From NCBI RefSeq assembly GCF_016598485.1, contig NZ_JAEMUW010000006.1, positions 124,001 to 188,000 of the forward strand: DNA of 64,000 nt, read 5' to 3'. This stretch comes from Micromonospora coerulea (GTDB lineage: Bacteria; Actinomycetota; Actinomycetes; Mycobacteriales; Micromonosporaceae). The translations under genes and the position numbers were made by a program. The notes under the pieces were generated by a model that was not told where the DNA came from, searched no databases, and saw only the letters and a program-made list of their open reading frames with translations. Positions 7,617 through 13,641 of the stretch are shown here, in pieces. Within the stretch, counting starts at the first letter, position 1. Every line of letters starts with the position of its first letter.

Positions 7617-8348
7617 TCAGGGGTGGCGGGTTCTGATCAGGAGCTCGACGCCGTCGAGGATGCGGGCCAGCCCGAAGTCGAGGGCCTGGTCCTGGGCGGC
7701 GTGCGCGGCCGCCGAGCCCACCGCGGCGATCAGCGCCGGGAAGCGCTCCTCCCGGCCGCGGAGCAGGGCCCCCAGGCCGGATTCCAACGCCTGCTCAGGC
7801 GTGCCGGTGTCCATCGCCGACACCTGCTGGGCCAGGTTCCGGGCGTGCCCGAGCAGGAGCACCGCGACGTCCAGCATCTCGCCGCCGTTCAGGCCGGTGC
7901 CGGTGAGGGCGGCGAGGGCCCGTTCCAGCCAGCCGAGCTCGTTCGGGCCCATGACGCGGGCGCCGACGGTGGCCGCCAGGGCCCAGGGGTGGCGCCGGAA
8001 GCGGTCGAACATCTGCCGGGCCCAGTCGTCGAGCTGGTCGCGCCAGCCGGCGCCCTGCGGTGGCGCGGGGGGCTCGCCCACCGCCGTCTCGATCATGAGG
8101 CCGACCAGCTCGGCCTTCCCCGGGACGTACCGGTACAGCGCCATCTTGGTCACGTCCAGCGACTCGGCGACCCGCTGCATGGTCAGGCCCTCGAGGCCGT
8201 CGGCGTCGGCGATCGCGATGCCGGCCCCGGCGATCGCCGCCAGGGTGAGCGTGGGGCGTGGCCCCCGCCGGGGCGCGCTCGGCGTCCCCCACAGCAGCTC
8301 GTAGAGCTTGCGTTTGTCGGCCACGCCATCGGTGCCCGCCCGGTCCAT
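7617..8348 (-). CDS. TetR-family transcriptional regulator
   Basis: 243 residues. The N-terminal TetR helix-turn-helix lies at about residues 35-80: AGIAIADADGLEGLTMQRVAE, then SLDVTKMALYRYVPGKAEL. The C-terminal half is an all-helical ligand-binding domain. ATG 8348 is preferred over the upstream ATG at 8381 because GAGGGAG lies five bases before it. The gene is divergent from a flavin monooxygenase gene, and a 41-bp palindrome lies between them. The standard inference is that this protein represses itself and the monooxygenase and is released by a small ligand, perhaps the monooxygenase substrate. Confidence 0.92.
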   Translation of the reverse strand: MDRAGTDGVADKRKLYELLWGTPSAPRRGPRPTLTLAAIAGAGIAIADADGLEGLTMQRVAESLDVTKMALYRYVPGKAELVGLMIETAVGEPPAPPQGAGWRDQLDDWARQMFDRFRRHPWALAATVGARVMGPNELGWLERALAALTGTGLNGGEMLDVAVLLLGHARNLAQQVSAMDTGTPEQALESGLGALLRGREERFPALIAAVGSAAAHAAQDQALDFGLARILDGVELLIRTRHP

Positions 8349-8367
8349 GGTGCTCCCTCGGTCGGTC

Positions 8368-8396
8368 TTGTCGGGGCCCAAAACCGTGTCTACAGT
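8368..8396 (+). promoter_or_regulatory. promoter of the flavin monooxygenase gene
   Basis: -35 TTGTCG (8368-8373), 17-base spacer, -10 TACAGT (8391-8396). The -10 lies inside the operator palindrome, so repressor binding would block it. A GGGGGGAAG ribosome-binding site follows at 8431-8439. Confidence 0.55.
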
Positions 8397-8421
8397 ACTC
8401 TGTATCCGACGGACACAGTTT
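8381..8421. promoter_or_regulatory. palindromic operator between tetR and monooxygenase
   Basis: Nested inverted repeats: outer arms AAACCGTGTC (8381-8390) and GGACACAGTTT (8411-8421), inner arms TACAG (8391-8395) and CTGTA (8400-8404) around TACT. Its position between divergent genes and over the predicted -10 box fits a TetR operator. Confidence 0.6.
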
Positions 8422-8443
8422 AGCTTCGACGGGGGGAAGCCCG

Positions 8444-9640
8444 ATGTCCCACACCCTTGCGCTGCGCGGTCAGCGCGTCCTGATTTCCGGGGCCGGGGTC
8501 GCCGGCCCGGCGCTCGCCTGGTGGCTGGCGCGCTACGGCGCCGAGGTCACCGTGGTCGAGCTGGCCCCGGCGCTGCGCGCCAGCGGCTTCGCGGTCGACT
8601 TCCGTGGGCCCACCCATCTCGGCGTGCTGGCCGCCATGGGAGTGCTCGACGAGTTGCGCGCCACGCAGACCCATGCCGGGGCGATCAGCTGCGTGGACGC
8701 GTCCGGCCGGGAGATCTTCCGGTTGCCGGCCGAGTTCGCCGGCGGCGACCTGGAGGTCTACCGCCGGGACCTGTCCCGGATCCTGTACGAGCACGGCGCC
8801 GACCGGGTGGAGTACCTGTTCGGGGACGTGGTCGCCGCCCTCGCCGAGACGCCTGACGGGGTCCACGTCGAGCTCGCCCGCGGCGCCTCGCGCACCGTCG
8901 ACCTGGTGGTCGGCGCGGATGGGCTGCACTCGGGCGTACGGCGGCTCGCCTTCGGCCCGGAGTCGGCGTACGTGCGGCACCTCGGCTACCACCTGGCCGG
9001 CTGGGACCTGCCCAACGAGCTGGGCGTGGGCACCGTTCCCCAGCAGTACAACGTCCCCGGGCGGATGGCCAGCGTCGCCGCGGACCAGCGCGACCCGACC
9101 CGGGCCGGCGCCTTCGTCGTCTTCGCCGCCGGTCGTCTCGACCCGAACTGGCACGACCTCGACCAGCAGAAGAAGCTGGTCGCGGACGCCTTCGCCGGGC
9201 TGGGCTGGCACGTGCCGCACCTGCTGGCCGGCCTGCGCGCCGCGCCGGAGTTGTACTTCGACGCGATCAGCCGGGTGAGCGTGCCCCGCTGGCACACCGG
9301 CCGGACGGTGCTGCTCGGCGACGCGGCCTGGGGCGTCACCCTCGGCGGGATGGGCGTCGGCACCGGCGTCGTCGGGGCGTACGTGCTCGCCGGCGAGTTG
9401 GCCCGGGCCGGCGGCGACCACCGGGTCGCCTTCGGCGCGTACGAGAGCCGGCTGCGCGGCTACGCGATGCGCTGGCAGCGGGGCGCCAGCCCTGGCCACT
9501 TCCTCGCCCCCGCCACCGGGTGGGGCCTGTGGCTGCGCAACCGGCTGCTGGCCACCCGGCCGGTCCAGTCGATGCTGCTGCGGAGCACCGGCTCGCTGGC
9601 CACCGATCTGGACCTGCCCGACTATCCGGCGCTGGTCTGA
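8444..9640 (+). CDS. FAD-dependent monooxygenase, TetX/aromatic hydroxylase type
   Basis: 398 residues, class A flavoprotein monooxygenase. The FAD motif is VLISGAGVAGPALAWWLARYG at about residues 12-32, the middle motif is VVGADGLHSGVRRLAFG, and the third is RTVLLGDAAWGVTLGGMGVG, with EVYRRDLSRILYE in the region equivalent to the TetX substrate domain. These enzymes use NADPH and O2 to hydroxylate small aromatic or polyketide substrates; some inactivate tetracycline or rifampicin. The substrate here is unknown. A divergent TetR gene suggests induction by a xenobiotic or antibiotic. The ATG at 8444 has a strong purine-rich site, so the longer open frame from 8258 is not needed. A hairpin terminator follows at 9647. 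Confidence 0.87.
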   Translation: MSHTLALRGQRVLISGAGVAGPALAWWLARYGAEVTVVELAPALRASGFAVDFRGPTHLGVLAAMGVLDELRATQTHAGAISCVDASGREIFRLPAEFAGGDLEVYRRDLSRILYEHGADRVEYLFGDVVAALAETPDGVHVELARGASRTVDLVVGADGLHSGVRRLAFGPESAYVRHLGYHLAGWDLPNELGVGTVPQQYNVPGRMASVAADQRDPTRAGAFVVFAAGRLDPNWHDLDQQKKLVADAFAGLGWHVPHLLAGLRAAPELYFDAISRVSVPRWHTGRTVLLGDAAWGVTLGGMGVGTGVVGAYVLAGELARAGGDHRVAFGAYESRLRGYAMRWQRGASPGHFLAPATGWGLWLRNRLLATRPVQSMLLRSTGSLATDLDLPDYPALV

Positions 9641-9646
9641 GCCGCC

Positions 9647-9687
9647 GGGCGGGACCCGGGCCAGTTCGGGGTGGCCCGGACCCGCCC
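9647..9687 (+). terminator. hairpin terminator after monooxygenase gene
   Basis: GGGCGGGACCCGGGCC pairs with GGCCCGGACCCGCCC (one bulged base) around a 10-base loop, seven bases after the stop codon. No T run follows, as is common for actinobacterial terminators. Confidence 0.5.
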
Positions 9688-9747
9688 GGCCGCCGGCGCG
9701 TCACACGTTGCATTTTCGTCGGAGGGGAGGTGTACTGTCAGGGTAGT

Positions 9748-9763
9748 TAGAACGAGTGTTCGA
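9748..9763. promoter_or_regulatory. LexA (SOS) box upstream of the HEPN gene
   Basis: TAGAACGAGTGTTCGA contains a perfect GAAC-N4-GTTC palindrome and differs by few bases from the actinobacterial LexA consensus TCGAAC-N4-GTTCGA. It overlaps the expected transcription start of a weak promoter (TTGCAT 9708-9713, TACTGT 9733-9738, 19-base spacer), so LexA should repress this transcript until DNA damage. Confidence 0.65.
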
Positions 9764-10086
9764 TTGAGTCGTACGCCCGTTCCAACGTCCGGGAGAGGTG
9801 TTTCGCGGCGCCGGATCCCGGGAGGTGCGGTTCCGCGGACCGCACCGGGTTCCGGGCAGTCGCGAGCCCGGTCCCGTCAGGCAGGACCGTCGTCCGCCGC
9901 CCACGACCCCCGGGCGGCGGGCGACGGACCCGCCGGTACGCCGGCCGGGTGTGGTGTGGGGAAGCTCCGCACCCGGCCGGCCCCCATCCGGTGCGTCTTC
10001 CTCCGCACCACCCGTTTCCGGGCGCTCGCTCGGCGGATCCGATCCGTCCGGCGGCGCGCCCCACCTCGGTCACGCGGAGGAGACCC
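9764..10086 (+). other. long GC-rich 5' leader of the HEPN gene
   Basis: About 320 bases separate the LexA box from the ATG at 10087. I see no credible gene here. It holds several possible hairpins, for example GCGGTTCCGCGGACCGC near 9829, and ends with a GGAGGAGA ribosome-binding site. Whether it is a regulatory leader or spacer cannot be told by eye. Confidence 0.4.
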
Positions 10087-10536
10087 ATGCCGACCAGTCC
10101 GGCTCAGGCACCGACGGTGCCGGCGCACGTGCTGCCGCACCGCACCCCCGCCCAGCTGCTCGCAGTGGCCCGCGACGGGCTCACCGAGGCCGCCCAGACC
10201 CGTCCCGACGGCCTCCGCTACGCGGCCGCCCACCTCTCCGCGTTGCGCGCCGCCGCCGCCCTGCTCGCCGCCCGCGCCCGCCCCGCCCCCAGCCGGCGCA
10301 ACCGGATCACCAGCGTCTGGATCCTGCTCTCCAGCGTCGCCCCCGAGCTCGACGAGTGGGCCCACTACTTCGCCGCCGGCGCCGGCAAGCGCGCCGCCGC
10401 CGAGGCCGGTATCCCCCGGGTGGTCACCGCCCGCGAAGCCGACGACCTGCTCCGGGCCGCCGAGCAGTTCGTGACGGTGGTGGAGACCGCGCTCGGCCTG
10501 GCACACCAACCGGCACTCGACGGGCTCGCCGCCTGA
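10087..10536 (+). CDS. SAV_6107-type HEPN domain protein
   Basis: 149 residues, mostly helical, matching by eye the SAV_6107 family of HEPN proteins found in actinobacteria near the imuA-imuB-dnaE2 genes. HEPN domains form helical bundles; many are RNases with an R-x4-6-H motif. Here R44-YAAA-H49 fits that spacing, although the residue after R is not the usual polar one, so RNase activity is only possible. The strong GGAGGAGA site makes ATG 10087 certain. The LexA box at 9748 suggests SOS control. A hairpin at 10589 separates it from imuA, so co-transcription may be partial. Confidence 0.8.
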   Translation: MPTSPAQAPTVPAHVLPHRTPAQLLAVARDGLTEAAQTRPDGLRYAAAHLSALRAAAALLAARARPAPSRRNRITSVWILLSSVAPELDEWAHYFAAGAGKRAAAEAGIPRVVTAREADDLLRAAEQFVTVVETALGLAHQPALDGLAA

Positions 10537-10588
10537 GCCGGCGGGTCCGGCCGGCGGTGGGAAGCCCGCTGGCCGGACTCGTCGCTCC

Positions 10589-10609
10589 GTCCGGCGGCGC
10601 CCGCCGGAC
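10589..10609 (+). terminator. perfect hairpin between HEPN gene and imuA
   Basis: GTCCGGCGG (10589-10597) pairs exactly with CCGCCGGAC (10601-10609) around CGC, followed by the pyrimidine-rich TTCTCTGCTTC. It may terminate or attenuate transcription from the LexA-controlled promoter before imuA. Confidence 0.55.
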
Positions 10610-10677
10610 TTCTCTGCTTCAACGACAGGCACAGCACGGGAGCCGTTCCCGTGGCGACACGACGGGGGGTTGGTCCG

Positions 10678-11463
10678 ATGGCGGGCCGCATGGTGGTCGG
10701 TTCCGCCGCACTGGCCGAGCTGGTGCGTCCGGCGAGCGCACCCGACCCGGCGGGCGGCCACCGGGTGCTGCCGGTCCGGCCGGAGCTGACCGGGCTGCTG
10801 CCCAACCGCGGGCTGCGCCGCGGCAGCACCATCGCCATCGGCGCCGGGCAGCCCGGGCGCAGCGGCGGGACGTCGCTGATCCTGGCGCTGCTCGCCGAGG
10901 CGTCCCGGGCCGGCTCGTGGTGCGCCGTGGTCGGGGTGCCCACCTTCGGGGCCGGCGCGGCGGCCGAGGCCGGGATCGCCCTGGACCGGCTGGCCCTGGT
11001 GCCGCATCCCGGGCCGGAGTGGCCCACCGTCATCGCCGCGCTCATCGACGGGGTGGACGTGGTGGTCACCGCCGTGCCGACCGCGGTCTCCGCCTCGGTG
11101 GCCAACCGGCTGGCCGCCCGCGCCCGGCAGCGCGGCAGCGTGCTCGTCCCGTACGGCCGCTGGGACGGCGCGGACGTCACGTTGCAGGTGGTCCGGGGCG
11201 TCTGGGAAGGGCTCGGGCCGGGCCGGGGACGGCTGCGCCGCCGGGAGGTGACCGTCTCCGCGCGCGGGCGCGGCGCGGCGGCCCGGCCCAAGGAGATCAA
11301 GGTCTGGCTGCCCGGCGACGAGCTCACCCGGATCATTCCCCGGGTGGCCGGGGCGGGCCGCCCCACCACCGCCGCGGCCCGGCCCGCGGTCGCCGGTCCG
11401 ACGGTCGCCGCCCCGGCCGACCCGCACCGCCGCGGCGCGCTCACCCTGGTCGGTCCGGCGTGA
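10678..11463 (+). CDS. imuA: ImuA-type RecA-like mutasome accessory protein
   Basis: 261 residues from ATG 10678 (270 if GTG 10651 is used). It is the RecA-fold partner of ImuB and DnaE2 in the actinobacterial mutasome, needed for damage-induced mutagenesis. The segment LLPNRGLRRGSTIAIGAGQPG is where a Walker A loop would be but lacks the GKT/S signature; the core then runs SLILALLAEASRAGSWCAVV and a hydrophobic VDVVVTAVPT strand. The stop overlaps the imuB GTG start (GTGA), so the two are translationally coupled. The candidate GTG at 10651 falls in an inverted repeat CACGGGA-N5-TCCCGTG (10635-10653), which makes the downstream ATG with GGGGGG eight bases before it more attractive. Confidence 0.82.
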   Translation: MAGRMVVGSAALAELVRPASAPDPAGGHRVLPVRPELTGLLPNRGLRRGSTIAIGAGQPGRSGGTSLILALLAEASRAGSWCAVVGVPTFGAGAAAEAGIALDRLALVPHPGPEWPTVIAALIDGVDVVVTAVPTAVSASVANRLAARARQRGSVLVPYGRWDGADVTLQVVRGVWEGLGPGRGRLRRREVTVSARGRGAAARPKEIKVWLPGDELTRIIPRVAGAGRPTTAAARPAVAGPTVAAPADPHRRGALTLVGPA

Positions 11464-13247
11464 CCGGTGCGCCGGTACGGACGCTGCTGCTCTGGTGCCC
11501 GGACTGGCCGGTCCTCGCCGCGGAGATCGTCGACGGGGTGCCCGCCACCGGCCCGGTCGCGGTGCTGCACGCCAACCGGGTGGTCGCCTGCTCCGAACAG
11601 GCCCGCGCCGAGGGGGTGCGCCGGGGGCTGCGCCGACGCGAGGCGCAGGGCCGCTGCCCGCAGCTCACCGTCGTCGATTACGACCCCGGCCGGGACGCTC
11701 GGGCGTTCGAACCGGTGGTCGCCGCCGTCGAGGAGGTGGCCGCCGGGGTCGAGGTGGTCCGTCCCGGGGCCTGTGCGCTGGCGGCCCGTGGCCCGAGCCG
11801 TTACCTCGGCGGTGAGGAGGCGGCGGCCGAGCGGATCATCGAGCACGTCGCCCAGTCCTGCGCGGTGGAGAGCCAGGTCGGCATCGCCGACGGGGTATTC
11901 GGCGCCGGGCTGGCCGCCCGGGACGGGCGGATCGTGCCGCCCGGCGGGACGCCGGAGTTCCTGGCCACCCTGCCGGTCGAGGCGCTCGGCCGGCCGGCCC
12001 TGGCCGACCTGCTGCGCCGGCTGGGCGTGCGTACCCTCGGGGGCTTCGCCGCGCTGCCCGCCGGTGACGTGCTGGCCCGGTTCGGCTTCGACGGGGCGCT
12101 GGCCCACCGGCTCGCCGCCGGGCAGGACCACCGCCCGCTCGCCGTCCGGCAGCCCCCGGCCGACCTGACCGTCACCGCCGACCACGACGAGCCGATCGAC
12201 CGGGTCGACGCCGCGGCGTTCGCCGCCCGGATGCTGGCCGAGCAGCTGCACGAGCGGCTCGCCGCGTACGGGCTGGCCTGCACCCGGCTCGGCATCGAGG
12301 CGGTCACCGCGCACGGCCAGGAGCTGCACCGGGTCTGGCGGCACGACGGCCTGCTGACCGCCGCGGCCATCGCCGACCGGGTGCGCTGGCAGCTGGACGG
12401 CTGGCTCTCCGGCAGCAACGGCCGCGCCGGCGCCCGCCCGGCCCGGCCGACCGCCGGGATCATCCGGCTGCGGCTGGTACCGGACGGGGTGCTCGCCCAG
12501 GCCGGCCTCCAGCCCGGGCTGTGGGGGGAGACCGGTGCGGAGCGGGAGCGGGCGCACCGCGCGTTGAGCCGGGTACAGGGCATCCTCGGCCCCGAGGCGG
12601 TGGTCACCGCCGTGCTCGGCGGCGGCCGATCCCCGGCCGACCAGGTCCGTCTGGTGCCCTGGGGCGACGAACGGCTGCCCGCCCGCCCCGGCCCGCCGCC
12701 GCTGCCGGCGGCGCCCACCGGGCCGACTGGCGACGCCGGGCCGGTTGGCGACGCCGGGCCGGTTGGTGGGGCCGGGTCGGTTGGTGGGGCCGGGTCGGTT
12801 GGTGGGGCCGGGTCGGTTGGTGGGGCCGGGGTGGTCCCGCCGGCCGGACCGAGTGCGCCGGTGCGGTCGGGTGAGCTGGCCCGACGGGCGCGGTCCGGTG
12901 GGGCGGCGCGGTCCGGCCCGCCGCCGTGGCCCGGTCGGCTCCCGCCGCCGGCCCCGGCCGTGGTGCTGCCGACCCCGCTCCTCGCGACCGTGCACGACGC
13001 CGCCGGCGAGCCGGTCGTGGTCAGCGCGCGCCTGGCGGTGAGCGCCCCGCCGGCCCGGTTGGTCGTCGGCACCGGTCGCCCGGCGGAGATCGTCGGCTGG
13101 GCCGGTCCGTGGCCGGTGGACGAGCGCTGGTGGGCGCCGGCCGAGGCCCGGCGGCGGGCCCGGTTCCAGGTCTGCCTCGCCGACGGCGCTGCCCTGCTGC
13201 TGGCGGTCGAGGCCGGTCAGTGGCTGGTGGAGGCGATCTATGACTGA
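11460..13247 (+). CDS. imuB: ImuB, catalytically inactive Y-family polymerase homologue
   Basis: 595 residues. ImuB is a Y-family polymerase relative that links DnaE2 and ImuA to the sliding clamp during translesion synthesis. It opens with TLLLWCPDWPV, where active polymerases have HVDMDAFFASVE, so the first catalytic aspartate is not conserved; this is the expected inactive form. Palm, finger and little-finger parts follow ([59 protein letters not shown]). A proline/glycine-rich linker at about residues 415-505 holds an 18-bp tandem repeat, before a C-terminal domain ending WLVEAIYD. The usual product pairing with imuA and dnaE2 is present. GTG 11460 overlaps the imuA stop. Confidence 0.9.
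   Translation: MTGAPVRTLLLWCPDWPVLAAEIVDGVPATGPVAVLHANRVVACSEQARAEGVRRGLRRREAQGRCPQLTVVDYDPGRDARAFEPVVAAVEEVAAGVEVVRPGACALAARGPSRYLGGEEAAAERIIEHVAQSCAVESQVGIADGVFGAGLAARDGRIVPPGGTPEFLATLPVEALGRPALADLLRRLGVRTLGGFAALPAGDVLARFGFDGALAHRLAAGQDHRPLAVRQPPADLTVTADHDEPIDRVDAAAFAARMLAEQLHERLAAYGLACTRLGIEAVTAHGQELHRVWRHDGLLTAAAIADRVRWQLDGWLSGSNGRAGARPARPTAGIIRLRLVPDGVLAQAGLQPGLWGETGAERERAHRALSRVQGILGPEAVVTAVLGGGRSPADQVRLVPWGDERLPARPGPPPLPAAPTGPTGDAGPVGDAGPVGGAGSVGGAGSVGGAGSVGGAGVVPPAGPSAPVRSGELARRARSGGAARSGPPPWPGRLPPPAPAVVLPTPLLATVHDAAGEPVVVSARLAVSAPPARLVVGTGRPAEIVGWAGPWPVDERWWAPAEARRRARFQVCLADGAALLLAVEAGQWLVEAIYD
12725..12832 (+). repeat. 18-bp tandem repeat inside imuB
   Basis: Six in-frame units, the first three of the GG[TC]TGGCGACGCCGGGCC type (first one degenerate) and three of the GGTTGGTGGGGCCGGGTC type. 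They encode VG[DG]AG[PS] hexapeptides in the linker before the C-terminal domain. Near-identical units suggest recent slippage expansion. Confidence 0.85.
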
Positions 13248-13641
13248 GCCGGTCGGGTGCCGGTGGGGCCGACGCCACCGCCGAGGACAGGAGTGTGCTG
13301 CCGGGCCGGCTGGTCCGCCTAGCGCCGGCATGGGCGGCCGGCTGGTCCGCCTGGCGTCGAGGTGGGCGGACCCGCCCCCGCGGTCCGCACCCGCGACAGG
13401 TGTCCCGGTGAGCGATATGACTGTCAGGCATATTTATGACTCACCGGTATATCGCTCACCGACCCTGTCGGCGTCTGCGGAGGCGCCGTCGGCGGAGGCA
13501 CTGTCTGCGGAGGCGCCGTCTGCGGAAGTGGCGTCGGCGGAGGCGCCGTCGCCGGAGGCGCTGCCGGCGGAGGCCGGGCCGGGCCGCCGCCTCCGGCCGG
13601 TGGCGCGGGGCGCCGCTGCGCCGCTCGGAGCGGCCCGATGA
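13240..13641 (+). other. imuB-dnaE2 gap with doubtful ORF of 133 codons
   Basis: This stretch of about 390 bases separates imuB from dnaE2. An open frame fills it exactly: its ATG overlaps the end of imuB and its TGA overlaps the dnaE2 ATG (ATGA). Its product has no domain I recognise. The middle contains a 54-bp inverted repeat, and the end encodes low-complexity SAEAPSAEAL-type repeats from a degenerate GCGGAGGCGCCGTC array (about 13467-13580). The overlaps favour a translated linker gene; the repeats and lack of family resemblance favour non-coding sequence. I leave it undecided. Confidence 0.3.
13407..13460. repeat. perfect 12-bp inverted repeat with AT-rich core
   Basis: GGTGAGCGATAT (13407-13418) and ATATCGCTCACC (13449-13460) are exact reverse complements flanking a 30-base core with TATGACT repeats and a TATTTAT stretch. 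It is strikingly AT-rich for this genome. It could be a palindromic mobile repeat, a terminator or an operator for dnaE2. Confidence 0.7.

Noticed and set aside
10635..10653. Inverted repeat before imuA as a LexA box
   Set aside because: Arms are CACGGGA/TCCCGTG, not GAAC-N4-GTTC; it does not match the SOS consensus.
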